Assembly: GCA_002729885.1 (NCBI GenBank) | Contig: PBUB01000008.1 | Span: 1-64,000, forward strand | DNA: 64,000 nucleotides | Reading direction: 5' to 3' | DNA from: Spirochaetaceae bacterium | GTDB taxonomy: Bacteria; Spirochaetota; Leptospiria; Leptospirales; Leptonemataceae | Shown: positions 46,785-56,459 of the stretch, piece by piece | Numbering within the stretch: the stretch's first letter is position 1 | Layout: each line of letters begins with the position of its first letter | The notes under the pieces: model-generated | Told to the model about the DNA's origin: nothing | What the model saw: the letters and a program-made list of their open reading frames with translations, nothing else | Database searches by the model: none | Position numbers and translations under genes: made by a program

Positions 46785-47291
46785 TCAGGGCTTCTTTTTC
46801 CCTCGATTCCTTTTTCGCCGTGTATCGTAGTCTTCCAACCATTCGAAGAATTGATTCAGGGTTTGAAGGGCATCATCCGGCCCCAGCTCTTCTCTGAGTC
46901 GAATGAGAGATCGAAATACATAGGGATCCCGGGCCAGGTATTCAATGCCAGAAGGTGCAATCAGGGAAGCTACCAGGGCCGATATGTCCAGTTGAAGGTA
47001 GTCGGCCAGGGCCAGGAAATGCTTCAGCTTGATGTCTACCTGACCGGACTCGATTCTGGAAAGATAGCTCTGGTCGATTTTCAGTCCGTAACGCTTGCGC
47101 AGATCTTCGGCTGCATCGGACATTCGCAAACCGCGATTCTCTCTATAGAGTTTTACATCTTGACCGAATTGGGAAATCAGTTCCAGCAGTAGTTTGTCAT
47201 AGGCCGAAGGCACAGGGCCGATGTACAACTGCGCTGAAGAGCTGCAACACGGCTTGAAGCAGCTCCCCGGGGCTACCGGCAAATTTTTCAA
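46785..47291 (-). CDS. XRE-family helix-turn-helix regulator
   Basis: Up to 168 residues, with a Cro/C1-type HTH at about 45-100 (GQDVKLYRENRGLRMSDAAEDL, then DQSYLSRIESGQVDIKLKHFLAL). The C-terminal part is a helical extension with a basic tail (RRKRNRGKKKP). XRE proteins repress or activate nearby operons, and its own operon with the phosphatidyltransferase gene is the natural first candidate. The start is uncertain: TTG 47291 gives a Cys-rich leader, whereas TTG 47228 or GTG 47213 would begin close to the conserved part. There is no clear ribosome binding site at any of them. Confidence 0.75.
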   Translation of the reverse strand: MKNLPVAPGSCFKPCCSSSAQLYIGPVPSAYDKLLLELISQFGQDVKLYRENRGLRMSDAAEDLRKRYGLKIDQSYLSRIESGQVDIKLKHFLALADYLQLDISALVASLIAPSGIEYLARDPYVFRSLIRLREELGPDDALQTLNQFFEWLEDYDTRRKRNRGKKKP

Positions 47292-47421
47292 GAAATATGT
47301 TTATTTAGCATAAAAATTGCAGCCGCATGAATTTTGCGTCATGTGGGTTGCTTTTGGAAGGTCTATAAGAAATCCATGCTGTGTGGGTCCGCGGCGTTTC
47401 CCCGGCAATTGCGCCGAAAGT

Positions 47422-47811
47422 TCAGGGCATTTTTTTGAGGATTCGAACCGAGTTATTCCACATGCCCCGCCAGTCCTCCGGGCTATAATCAGAAATCAAA
47501 AAAAGGCCGGTGGGCTCAGTTCGGTTTTCGATGTAGATTTTTAGCATCCTGGAATCCCTTTGAACGAATCCAATCTGTCTTCGCCCTTCCTTTTCGCTTA
47601 TGGCTGTGCCATCTTCTTTCAGTGTCAGGAAGTGCTGTGCTCTGGATGGTTCCAGCATATACCGACCGGCGAATTGGCCTGGATCCTTCTCGATGGATTC
47701 TATGTAGCGTTCGCGAGAATCATCGGAGCATTGAAGGGCCGCAAGAAGAACCAGGCCCAGCATAGAAAAATACATCAGACCGCGAATTGGTATTGAATTC
47801 CTGGTTGTCAT
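47422..47811 (-). CDS. Small lipoprotein of unknown function
   Basis: A 129-residue lipoprotein with a hydrophobic signal core (LMYFSMLGLVLLAALQ) and lipobox AALQC. The mature part (about 95 residues) has beta-strand pattern: AGRYMLEPSRAQHFLTLKEDG, then MLKIYIENRTEPTGLFLISDYSPEDWRG. It recalls small copper-resistance-like or META-like beta domains, but I cannot assign it. ATG 47811 has GGAACC six bases upstream; ATG 47775 would also keep the signal peptide. It lies 51 bases downstream of the AsmA-like gene and may be its partner. Confidence 0.65.
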   Translation of the reverse strand: MTTRNSIPIRGLMYFSMLGLVLLAALQCSDDSRERYIESIEKDPGQFAGRYMLEPSRAQHFLTLKEDGTAISEKEGRRQIGFVQRDSRMLKIYIENRTEPTGLFLISDYSPEDWRGMWNNSVRILKKMP

Positions 47812-47862
47812 CGATGGTTCCAGATACATGCGCATAAGTTTGCTCTGTAGTTCAGTCAGATA

Positions 47863-50025
47863 CTAAAGTCCATCATCGGGTAGCCATTTTCCATTTTTCT
47901 GAACCTGAAAGTTCAGTGTATCCTGGTATCCGTCCATGGATATCTTTAGCCAGGTCTTTCCGCCTTCGTAGATTGTATAGCGGCCGCCGCCTCTGGCCAC
48001 AAGAGTATCTGTTTCTACCACTATGCGATAATACTCAATTTCCTGACCGGTGCCGGAGCGTACCACCTCGATATCTCCGATCACAGGACCGTCCGGAATT
48101 TTTTTGCCAAGCATCTTCAAGGCCAGCTCAAAAGGAGCAAATGACTTCATATCCATTTCGTAGGCTTCGAAATAGATCTGTCCATTGCTGTAGTTCATTA
48201 AATCTGCCGGATAAAGACCGCTGGAGCTGAAATTGGCATCGATGCTTACACCTGTGGGGCCTTTTTTTCCAGTAATCTCTGGCCAATCGATTTGAATCTC
48301 TTTCTGTTTAATGTTCAGGCTCAGAGTATGGCTGGGGAGTTGCTCGTTCCAGACTCCCATGTAGCGTCCGCGAAGAATACCCGGTTCGCCTCTATCTTCA
48401 TCCAGGGTCAGATTGAAATTCTGGGGATTGGAGGATATTCGCAGAGTTGCATTCCGGGGCAATCCACTGCCCCCCTTGAGATTGATTAGACGAATGCTAC
48501 CTTTTAGATTGAGACCGGCCAGAAGCTGAGTGTAAAGAGGCATATCTATGAACTCATTCTCCCATAGTGGTCCCTGGTCCTCAGCCTTTCGGGCATCCGG
48601 ACGGGATGCTCGCTCCAGAATCCAGCTATGGGTATGAAGGATCAATTGGGTGAGCTTTTCATAGGACAGACCATCCACTGTTATGGAATGATCAAAATTT
48701 TGCACCAGTCTAAGTTCTCCGTCTGCGATTCGAGAAATATCTATACTTCCTGTGGAATCCATTGTAAACGGTGCTCCCAGGATGGTACCTTTACCGGAGA
48801 GTTTCTTTTCTGGAGTTAGATGAATGTCGAGATTGGCCAGGGATTCTTTGCCTCCTGGCCAGCTTATCGGGGGATAGAGCTGCAAATTATGAAATCGAAC
48901 GTCGGGCTCCAGGTCGATTAAAGTTAAGGACTGATTGTAGCTGGAGTCGACTTTAAATTCAACGTCTCCTTCGCAATGAACAAGTGTATTGAATACCTTT
49001 ACATTCTGGTTTTCGCGCATATCCTGAAAGCGAATCTTTCCGCTCATTTCCAGTCTATGGGGCAGGCCATTTTTCTGTCGGTTATAGTGAAGTTTCGTTT
49101 CCAGATAGGGAGAAGCCAGGATTTCAATGTCTGATTTTAACACTCCCTCTTCATAGGAGTGGACTTGAGAGAAATGGTAGGTGCCCTGCAGGTTGCGAAA
49201 CCTCAGTCCCAGGGGTTCTCCGCCATCCAGAAATAGACTGTGAAACTCTCCATTCAAATTGATGGCTGTTCCGGGCTGGCGCAGATCCATGCTACCTTTA
49301 CCGTTTAGTTCGCCGCGGATCTGAGTCCAGCGGGGTAGAATCTGAAGCGATGGCACCGAGTCTGAAGTGCGCATAAAATCCATCAGAAGTTTTAGCGGTA
49401 CCTCGGAAAGGGTGATAAAGATGCGACGTTTCTCATTGTTCAGGTCGCCATGGAATCGGATTTCACCGCTGTCTCCATGGAATCGAAAGTCCAGATTCAT
49501 TCCGGATTGACCCGGCTCCAGATCCAGATCCGCCCGAATGCCACTCTGAGAATTGTTGCCTGCGGTTTCCCATGCAATGTTCTGAAGATGGACTTCCAGG
49601 TTTCTGGCTTCTAGAAGAGCTCTCAATTCCTCCAGAAAAGACCCCGATCTGTGGCTTAGAATCGCATTGGAATAAAGCCTGCCATTGTAGCTTCGAACGC
49701 TTCGAAGAGGTTGCCCTCCGGTAGCCCAGGCCAGGTAGGAAATGTCCAGAACCAGGTCCCTGAATTCGGCTACTTCGTAGAATCTACCGTTTTGTTCTTT
49801 CTCAAGTCTGGCCCCCTTGAGAATCAGTCCGTGTAGTAATTCAAATCTCTTTCCCTGGAAGGTGAGTCGAAGTCCTGTGGTTTCCAGTTCCTTTTGAATG
49901 GTAGATTCCAGCTTCATTTCTTCCAGGGAAGAATGTAATCTGGATTCAAGCAGAGGAACAGAAAGCCAGCCGCCCAGGAGTATTGTAAGCGTCAGGCCAA
50001 TTAGAATGTACCATTTCTTTTTCAT
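47863..50025 (-). CDS. AsmA-like (TamB/YhdP-type) envelope protein
   Basis: A 720-residue protein anchored by one N-terminal membrane helix (MKKKWYILIGLTLTILLGGW). About 690 residues of periplasmic, almost entirely beta-structured sequence follow, with many repeats of alternating hydrophobic strands. The C-terminal region (SSGLYPADLMNYSNGQIYFEAYEMDMKS and nearby) resembles the conserved end domain of AsmA-family proteins. AsmA-like proteins (AsmA, YhdP, TamB) form hydrophobic grooves that span the periplasm and carry lipids or aid outer-membrane protein assembly. It is head-to-head with the protease-propeller-barrel gene, with only 34 bases between the chosen starts. Confidence 0.75.
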   Translation of the reverse strand: MKKKWYILIGLTLTILLGGWLSVPLLESRLHSSLEEMKLESTIQKELETTGLRLTFQGKRFELLHGLILKGARLEKEQNGRFYEVAEFRDLVLDISYLAWATGGQPLRSVRSYNGRLYSNAILSHRSGSFLEELRALLEARNLEVHLQNIAWETAGNNSQSGIRADLDLEPGQSGMNLDFRFHGDSGEIRFHGDLNNEKRRIFITLSEVPLKLLMDFMRTSDSVPSLQILPRWTQIRGELNGKGSMDLRQPGTAINLNGEFHSLFLDGGEPLGLRFRNLQGTYHFSQVHSYEEGVLKSDIEILASPYLETKLHYNRQKNGLPHRLEMSGKIRFQDMRENQNVKVFNTLVHCEGDVEFKVDSSYNQSLTLIDLEPDVRFHNLQLYPPISWPGGKESLANLDIHLTPEKKLSGKGTILGAPFTMDSTGSIDISRIADGELRLVQNFDHSITVDGLSYEKLTQLILHTHSWILERASRPDARKAEDQGPLWENEFIDMPLYTQLLAGLNLKGSIRLINLKGGSGLPRNATLRISSNPQNFNLTLDEDRGEPGILRGRYMGVWNEQLPSHTLSLNIKQKEIQIDWPEITGKKGPTGVSIDANFSSSGLYPADLMNYSNGQIYFEAYEMDMKSFAPFELALKMLGKKIPDGPVIGDIEVVRSGTGQEIEYYRIVVETDTLVARGGGRYTIYEGGKTWLKISMDGYQDTLNFQVQKNGKWLPDDGL

Positions 50026-50059
50026 AGGAAGAGGGGCGATTAGGAGAAAAGGTCCGCCC

Positions 50060-53000
50060 GTGCAGAGGGTCAAGGATTTTGTCGCATTACTGATTCTTAG
50101 CCTTGTTTTCTGTCCCCTGGCGCTGCAGGCACAGCAAAAGATTCCCTTGAATCCGCCTAACTGGAGAATCCTGGAAACGGATCGCTTCGAAATCCATTAT
50201 CAAAAGGGGAGCTATTTGCTGGCTCTGGAAGCCGGTCGGATTGCTGAATCGGAAGCGAATCGTATTCAGAAGGTGCTGCGCCATTCCATTGGGCATAAGA
50301 TCAAGATCTTTCTATACCCTTCTGACCAGGATTTTCAAGCTACCAGTATTTTGCCGGTGATTCCCTCTGAGTCCACCGGAGGCTTTACTGATTTTGCCCG
50401 GCACCGAGTGGTACTGCCCTTTACAGGCGATTATCAGAAGTTACGTCATGTGCTGGTCCATGAAATCATTCATGCCTATCAATTTGATATCGCTGAAGAA
50501 AGCCCTGGAAGGTTTCCTCTATGGTTGATGGAAGGAATGTGCGAATACCTTTCCATCGGATGGGATGCAGATGCAGATGCGCGCATCAGGGACTTGATGA
50601 TCCATCAGAGAATGCCCGGCCTGGTGGAACTTCATTCCGGAAATGTGAACCCCTATATGTATTACAAGGGTGGACAGTCCATCATGCATTTTATCGCCGA
50701 GGAATTCGGCGAAGAAAGGATTGGTGTTTTCTATAAGGAACTGGTAACTCTGGAAGATTTTGACGCTGCTTTTAAAGCGGCCTTTGGCGTTTCGCCGGCC
50801 GCCTTCGATCTGATGTATCGAGATTTCCTTGCAGATCGTTACGGAGAAGCCATGGCCAGCTCAGAAAGAGATGAGCGGCTTTCCAGATTGACCTTTCGTT
50901 ATCTGGATGGAATTGGATTGCAGTTGCGACCGGTGTTTTCGCCAGATGGGAAATACTTTGCCTATCTCAGTTATGATGGGATTTTTCCGGCGCTCATGAT
51001 TCAAAGAGTAGGTGCGCCCTATATGGATCCGGGTAAGAGAAAAGAAAGAATGGTGATTCTTCGCCAGCTTCGTTCCCGGGACTTCGAGCAATGGTATCCA
51101 CTTACAAATCGACTTAGCTTTGGTCCGTCCGGTACCATGTTTCTGGTCACCAGAAAGGAGGGCAGACCGGGAATCGCTCAGATATCGGTGAAGGATGGAG
51201 AGCTGCTCCGTTTTCAATCCCTGCCGTTTGATATGGTTCAGTTTCCCAAATACGATCCGGAAAGCGAAAGCATTCTTTTTACAGGTGTGGCCGGTGCAAC
51301 TGCGGATCTCTATCGTCTGGGTTGGAAGGATGGTTCATTGCAGCGAATCAGTCAGAATCCTTTCTACGAATCGGATGCCATGCAGAAAGGGGGCTGCATT
51401 TACTATGTGGCGGATCGAGGGGATCCCGGTCTTCCATCCAGTGCAGGTTATCGGACTCTGTTTCGAAAATGCAATATTACAGAGCACGGAACTACAGCAG
51501 ATAGAAACTCCGGTCCCGGTGATGCCATTCTAAACCTCAAAGGGGATGTCAGTCATCCGGTGCCTGGTCCAGAATGTTCGGTATATTTCCTGTCCAACCA
51601 TGAAGGGGTAAGAAACATCTATCGATTGAAGGATGCATGCGAACGAAAAACAGAGGCGGGACCAGAAAGAATCGATCGAATAACTGCATCGGACACAGAG
51701 ATTCTGCATCTGGATTCCTATTCGGGAAGCCACGAGCCTTCAGATGCATCTGGCGATTCTCCTACGCAGTATTCTAACAGAAATCAGAAGCCCGGACCCG
51801 ATGACCCGAATCGAGAATTTTCGCTGCTCTTTTCGCGCCTGGAAGAAGGAGCTCTGGAAGTGCGAATGCTTACCCCGGAGTCCGGCAATGAGACCGTGGC
51901 TGAACCATCTCTGGCTACCTTTTTGCCACGTAACTATGAGCTTTCCGCACTGGATCCTGGGGGACCTGAACTGAAATCCCTGGAGGCCTCCTATGATCCT
52001 GCACTAACTCTGGCCAGGCCTCCCATTCTCTTCATTACCGGAGGAAGCGATGCGAATGGAAACAGCAGCCTGGCCGGCGCGGCCTATTTTGCTCTGGCAG
52101 ACGATTCCGGTTTTCACGATCTGGAAGGGCTGATTACCTATCAGGACAATCCGGTAAACACCAACGTTGATATTCGATATGGATACTCTCGATGGAGGAC
52201 AAAGTTCTATGCCGGCCTATACAGCTCCAGGGGGACCTTTGCCATCTTCAGTTTTCTGGACTTCAGCCTGAATCAGCTGCTCTACAATCCCTACTTTCGC
52301 TTGATTGATCAAAGAAGCACGGGAGGCTATGCGGCTGTTAGCTATCCTCTGCACAGCTTTGGGGCTCTGAGCGCCACCTATGAAGTGGCCCGGGAGGAAA
52401 AAGTCTTTACCCAGGCCCAGCCGGAGCAAAGAGATCGAGAAGACATTTTTCAAAACAGGCAGAGCTTTACCTTCCAGTATACATTTGATAATACGGTGAA
52501 CTCGCTCTATGGTCCTCTGGATGGTCAGGCTCTTCGCTTGAGCTATTCTGTTCCCTTTCGCCCCGGCGGAAATCAGAGACACGTTTATGTCGCTGGTGCA
52601 GAGTATCGATTCTATCATCTGTTCGATGATTTTTCCCTGTTTGCCTTCAGGGCCCTGGCCGCCCGGGTGAGCGGGCCCGATGCTGAACTGTATCCTCTTT
52701 CTGTGGGTGGTTACTATACCATCCGTGGATACCCGTTTCTGGAATTCGAGGGTAGGAATGCATTTGTGATCAATCTGGAGTATCGATTCACTTTTATTCA
52801 TCAGCTACTATTTGGTGCTCCCTTTCGCTGGTCCCCGGGACTGATTCGCGGAGCTATCTTTTTTGATGCCGGGGCTGCTTTTGACGATCATCGTCGATTT
52901 CAGGCATTTGACGGTGATGTAGGTGTGACCAGGGATCTGAATGCTTCCTTTGGAGTGGGAGTACACTGGAGCAATTTTCTATGGTTCATCTTCCCTGGTG

Positions 53001-53098
53001 CCTTGATGAAGATTGAATGGGCCACACCGTATGACGGTAAGCGTAGTCTACCCCTGAGTCAGTGGGAAGGCCGATTCTCGGTGGGATTTTCCTTCTAG
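50060..53098 (+). CDS. Zinc-metalloprotease / beta-propeller / outer-membrane barrel fusion
   Basis: A 1012-residue protein with a signal peptide (1-24, ending LQA). A peptidase-MA (gluzincin) domain spans about 30-280, with H134-E-x-x-H138 in VLVHEIIHAYQ and the probable third ligand E158 in WLMEGM. A TolB/WD40-like propeller spans about 285-650 (RPVFSPDGKYFAYLSYDG and repeats). A 12- to 16-strand outer-membrane barrel spans about 690-1012, with a BamA-type IRGYPF segment near 890 and the terminal Phe typical of outer-membrane proteins. Similar protease-propeller-barrel proteins occur in Bacteroidetes; the function is unknown. GTG 50060 has AAGG upstream and begins directly with the signal peptide. 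The longer frame back to 49898 overlaps the divergent gene. Confidence 0.82.
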   Translation: MQRVKDFVALLILSLVFCPLALQAQQKIPLNPPNWRILETDRFEIHYQKGSYLLALEAGRIAESEANRIQKVLRHSIGHKIKIFLYPSDQDFQATSILPVIPSESTGGFTDFARHRVVLPFTGDYQKLRHVLVHEIIHAYQFDIAEESPGRFPLWLMEGMCEYLSIGWDADADARIRDLMIHQRMPGLVELHSGNVNPYMYYKGGQSIMHFIAEEFGEERIGVFYKELVTLEDFDAAFKAAFGVSPAAFDLMYRDFLADRYGEAMASSERDERLSRLTFRYLDGIGLQLRPVFSPDGKYFAYLSYDGIFPALMIQRVGAPYMDPGKRKERMVILRQLRSRDFEQWYPLTNRLSFGPSGTMFLVTRKEGRPGIAQISVKDGELLRFQSLPFDMVQFPKYDPESESILFTGVAGATADLYRLGWKDGSLQRISQNPFYESDAMQKGGCIYYVADRGDPGLPSSAGYRTLFRKCNITEHGTTADRNSGPGDAILNLKGDVSHPVPGPECSVYFLSNHEGVRNIYRLKDACERKTEAGPERIDRITASDTEILHLDSYSGSHEPSDASGDSPTQYSNRNQKPGPDDPNREFSLLFSRLEEGALEVRMLTPESGNETVAEPSLATFLPRNYELSALDPGGPELKSLEASYDPALTLARPPILFITGGSDANGNSSLAGAAYFALADDSGFHDLEGLITYQDNPVNTNVDIRYGYSRWRTKFYAGLYSSRGTFAIFSFLDFSLNQLLYNPYFRLIDQRSTGGYAAVSYPLHSFGALSATYEVAREEKVFTQAQPEQRDREDIFQNRQSFTFQYTFDNTVNSLYGPLDGQALRLSYSVPFRPGGNQRHVYVAGAEYRFYHLFDDFSLFAFRALAARVSGPDAELYPLSVGGYYTIRGYPFLEFEGRNAFVINLEYRFTFIHQLLFGAPFRWSPGLIRGAIFFDAGAAFDDHRRFQAFDGDVGVTRDLNASFGVGVHWSNFLWFIFPGALMKIEWATPYDGKRSLPLSQWEGRFSVGFSF

Positions 53099-53328
53099 GC
53101 CGCATCCACTTTGCGAACGAACCTCGCTGGAATACTGCTTCAGGCCAAATGGATTTCCATTGTTCAATAAAATTTCCGGTGCACTTCATAGTCATGTAAA
53201 TCTGGGGGAAATCTCGCATAGAGAGTTGCGCGAACCCCTGCGAGCCGGCTGTTGCGCTACAGGGGTAGCCGCGCCCACGGGAAAAAGGGTTTTGCATTCC
53301 CGGCCAGATTTCCTATTCTGACAGTAGA

Positions 53329-53529
53329 ATGACTACCGTGCTTCTAACCATCGGAATACTGGCAGTAGCAATGCTGGGAATTGGCATTGGCCTGCTGTTT
53401 GGCCGATCCGAAATAAAAGGATCCTGCGGCGGAGTAGGCGGAGGAGCCTGCTCTGTATGTGGTAATGATTCCAGTAAATGCGAATCATCGGATCATCCGT
53501 CTAAGAAAGAGCCTGCTGGCATCGCCTGA
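53329..53529 (+). CDS. nqrM: NqrM, Na+-NQR maturation factor
   Basis: A 66-residue protein with one N-terminal membrane helix (about 3-24) and the NqrM/DUF539 cysteine motif: C33 in IKGSCGGVGG, then C41, C44 and C51. NqrM is needed to build the Cys-ligated iron centre between NqrD and NqrE. Its position beside apbE and the nqr operon supports the call strongly. It is transcribed opposite to the nqr genes and after the barrel gene, with about 230 bases of leader. Confidence 0.87.
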   Translation: MTTVLLTIGILAVAMLGIGIGLLFGRSEIKGSCGGVGGGACSVCGNDSSKCESSDHPSKKEPAGIA

Positions 53530-53759
53530 TGCTACGTTTCCCTTCCTGATGGGACGATTCTTCCAATCGTTGATAACAGTTGAGGTGTCTGATTCCTCTC
53601 AGGCACCTGCATCGCGACCTAACTGCTCACAGGCAGAGGATTCAAAGCATTCGCTATGCATGCGCATCCAGCCAGAACTGGGAAATTCTCCCAGGCAAAG
53701 CCAGGACATGCATTCATGGGTAGCAGCCGGCTAGTGCATTCCGGCCCAATCTCACAGTC

Positions 53760-55127
53760 TTATTTTTGAACCCTTATTGAGTCCAGACCGGAACTTGTGT
53801 ATTCCGTAATCTGAAAATTTCTGGTGTCTCCATGAACCAGCTCTCCGGATTCCAGGATCAAATATTCATAGCTCTGTCCGGTGATCTCTTTGATGCTAGT
53901 TAGCATCTTACGGGTTTGCTCCGGGCTCAGGATCATGGCCGCCGTGGCCAGGGCATCGGCAAGAGCGCAATCCGGCCCAACTATGGTGGCGGATTGAATT
54001 CTACTCAGTCCCGGCCGTCCGGTTTCCGGATCAAGGATATGGCTGTAGATCTTTCCATCCTTCTCAAAGAAGTTTCTGTAATTCCCGCTGGTGGCAATAC
54101 AGCTGTTCTGTGACTCCAGAACTGTGTAGAGGCTTCTTGTGCCATCGTAGTTGGGTCTTTCAATTCCGATGCGAAAGCTTCCCTCTGGGCCGGTCTTCAC
54201 TTCTCCGCCAATCTCCACCATAAAATCCTGTATTCCGTTTTTGCGCAGAAGATTGGCCACTCTGTCCACTCCGTGGCCTTTGGCGATGGCACTCAAATTC
54301 AGATTCAAATCTGTAGTTCGCACCAGGGAGCATCCCTGGATTGGCGCATCGTTCCCGGATTCCTGACGGTACCGCTCCGCAGAATCCTCATGGACTCTGG
54401 AATCACCGGGCTCGGTTTCAGTGGTGCTTTCCGATGCATCGCTCGAATCCTCTCTGGCATCATCGCTTGCTGCATTGTTGCTGCCTGGACTTTTTTGCCC
54501 CGAGTCTTTTTCGTGATTTCGAAATGCCAGCGTATCCGATTCATAGTCCTTTCCGGAAACTCCCGGCAGGTAGCGAATTTGAAGCTTATCAAAACCGATT
54601 TGCTTCTTTGCCTGGCTCACTTCCTGATCAGTGGGACCCCGGGTTTGCTCCGATGGCCCAAATCCCCATAGATCAATAAGTCTGCCAATGGTTGGATCGA
54701 ATTCACCGTCGCTGGCCTTCCAGACTAAAGAAGATTTATACAGCACAAGGCAGAAATCGGAACTGATTTCTGTGGTCTGACCCACAGGATGAGAATTGAT
54801 TCTATACAGTTCATCCTGCTGCCAGCTGGAGAATCGAAAATCAACTGTATGAAGTAGCTCATCTATCTGATCTTTTAACTCTGCCACGTCCAGGTCCCGG
54901 GGCACATGACGCAGTTTGATGCTGTAACTGGTGCCCATGGTGTTGCCCTGGATTGTAGTATCCTGATTGCCCCGGCAACTGAGCGAAAGGAGCGAGCTGA
55001 CCAGCAGGAAGACTACTAGAATGCTCCACACACTTCTTCTTAAGCCTGGTCCGGCAGATGTCGCGGTGCCACCGAAGATACCGGACCTGGAAGTTTGATT
55101 TGATGAGAATAATGGGATGTAATTCAT
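53760..55127 (-). CDS. apbE: FAD:protein FMN transferase ApbE (lipoprotein)
   Basis: A 455-residue lipoprotein (lipobox LSLSC, Cys51 from the chosen ATG; GTG 55031 would give a shorter signal). ApbE attaches FMN through a phosphoester to the Thr of SGAT motifs in NqrB and NqrC. Family motifs are MGTSYSI (64-70), FDPTIGRLIDLWGF, LSAIAKGHGVDRVA, EIGGEVKT, SHILDPETGRPG and DALATAAMIL. Between about 190 and 268 it carries an acidic Ser/Asp/Glu-rich insertion absent from typical ApbE. Downstream of the nqr operon on the same strand, after a terminator. Confidence 0.93.
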   Translation of the reverse strand: MNYIPLFSSNQTSRSGIFGGTATSAGPGLRRSVWSILVVFLLVSSLLSLSCRGNQDTTIQGNTMGTSYSIKLRHVPRDLDVAELKDQIDELLHTVDFRFSSWQQDELYRINSHPVGQTTEISSDFCLVLYKSSLVWKASDGEFDPTIGRLIDLWGFGPSEQTRGPTDQEVSQAKKQIGFDKLQIRYLPGVSGKDYESDTLAFRNHEKDSGQKSPGSNNAASDDAREDSSDASESTTETEPGDSRVHEDSAERYRQESGNDAPIQGCSLVRTTDLNLNLSAIAKGHGVDRVANLLRKNGIQDFMVEIGGEVKTGPEGSFRIGIERPNYDGTRSLYTVLESQNSCIATSGNYRNFFEKDGKIYSHILDPETGRPGLSRIQSATIVGPDCALADALATAAMILSPEQTRKMLTSIKEITGQSYEYLILESGELVHGDTRNFQITEYTSSGLDSIRVQK

Positions 55128-55146
55128 TTTCGCGCCCTTCTAAAAT

Positions 55147-55177
55147 GAGAAAGCCGAAGGAATACCTCCGGCTTCTC
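55147..55177 (-). terminator. Probable terminator of the nqr operon
   Basis: On the minus strand GAGAAGCCGGAGG pairs with CCTTCGGCTTTCTC, with one mismatch and one bulge around loop TATT, and ATTTTA follows. It lies between the nqrF stop (55209) and the apbE start. The short T tract may allow partial read-through into apbE. Confidence 0.65.
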
Positions 55178-55208
55178 AGGTCTTGCATCTTGAACTCGGG
55201 CTTTGCTA

Positions 55209-56441
55209 TCAGTTGCCAAAGTCATCAAATGCGATCATTTCTTTTTCCACGCCCAGATCGTAGAGCATCTTCTGCACTGCAGAGAGCATCAATGGAGGCC
55301 CGCACAGGTAGTACTCGATTTCGCTGGGATCTTCATGTTTGTCCAGATACTCTCTTAACACCACCTCATGGATGAATCCAGTAGGACCTTCATATTTGTC
55401 TTCTGGAAGAGGATCTGACAGGGCCAGATGAAAAGAGAAGTTCGGGAATTGCTTTTCAATCTCTCTGAAGTGTTCTTCATAGAAGACTTCGCGTAAACTT
55501 CTTGCCCCGTACCAGTAGGATACCTTGCGTCCGGTTTTCAGGGTATGGAATAGATGGAAGATGTGGCTTCGCAGAGGAGCCATACCGGCACCACCACCGA
55601 TATATACCATTTCCCGGTCTGTTTCTTTGATAAAGAATTCTCCGTAAGGACCACTTACATCTACCTCATCCCCTGGCTTCAGGTTAAAGATATAGCTGGA
55701 GGCGATTCCCGGAGGAACATCCTTATTTGGCGGAGGAGTGGCAATTCGCACATTGAGCATAACAATGTTTCCTTCTGCCGGATGGTTCGCCATGGAATAA
55801 GCACGGAAGATCTCCTCGTCATTGGAGGCATTGTATCTCCAAAGATTGAACTTATCCCAGTCCTCATGGTATTCCTTCTCAACATCGAACTCTTTGAAGT
55901 TCAAATGATAGGGAGGAATGTAGATCTGAATATATCCACCGGCATCAAAGTCCATTTCCGAGCCAGGCTCGATTTCCAGCACCAGCTCCTTGATGAATGT
56001 CGCAACGTTGTTGTTGCTTCGAACTTTGGTTTTGAATTTCTGAATGCTGAAGATTTCGTCTGGAACGTGGATCTTCATATCATTCTTTACCTTCACCTGA
56101 CAGGAAAGCCTCCATTGCTCCTTGATTTCTTTTCTGGAGAAATGGCCTTCTTCGGTGGGCAGAATATCCCCGCCACCTTCGGTGATCTGGCAACGACACA
56201 TGGCACAGGTTCCGCCACCGCCGCAGGCAGAAGGAAGATAGATGCCTGCTTCGCTCAATGCGCTCAGCAGGTTGCTTCCGGCAGCAACATCTATACTCTT
56301 TTCATCGTTATCGTTGATGTTGATGTGGACATTGCCCTGGGCCACAAGCTTGCGTTCCAGAACTGTAATGATGGCCACCAGTCCAATAATGACGGCGGTA
56401 AAGACCGCTGCGCTTAATCCAATAATCAGTAAATTTTCCAT
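55209..56441 (-). CDS. nqrF: Na+-translocating NADH:quinone reductase subunit F
   Basis: A 410-residue electron-entry subunit. It has an N-terminal membrane helix (5-27) and a [2Fe-2S] ferredoxin domain with C73-x5-C79-x2-C82 and C114. The FAD domain contains RAYSMANHP, and the NADH domain has [14 protein letters not shown] with the CGPPLML segment near the C-terminus. It accepts hydride from NADH and passes electrons through FAD and 2Fe-2S to the membrane subunits. Last gene of nqrABCDEF. It is followed by a hairpin and apbE. Confidence 0.97.
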   Translation of the reverse strand: MENLLIIGLSAAVFTAVIIGLVAIITVLERKLVAQGNVHININDNDEKSIDVAAGSNLLSALSEAGIYLPSACGGGGTCAMCRCQITEGGGDILPTEEGHFSRKEIKEQWRLSCQVKVKNDMKIHVPDEIFSIQKFKTKVRSNNNVATFIKELVLEIEPGSEMDFDAGGYIQIYIPPYHLNFKEFDVEKEYHEDWDKFNLWRYNASNDEEIFRAYSMANHPAEGNIVMLNVRIATPPPNKDVPPGIASSYIFNLKPGDEVDVSGPYGEFFIKETDREMVYIGGGAGMAPLRSHIFHLFHTLKTGRKVSYWYGARSLREVFYEEHFREIEKQFPNFSFHLALSDPLPEDKYEGPTGFIHEVVLREYLDKHEDPSEIEYYLCGPPLMLSAVQKMLYDLGVEKEMIAFDDFGN

Positions 56442-56459
56442 GCTATAGTCCGTACCCTA

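Noticed and set aside
47317-47544. 75-residue plus-strand ORF near the XRE gene
   Set aside because: Weak start, overlaps the small lipoprotein gene on the other strand and shows no protein-like features.
53459-53734. 91-residue ORF overlapping nqrM
   Set aside because: The frame overlaps a good NqrM; the downstream part has no recognisable pattern and no ribosome binding site of its own.
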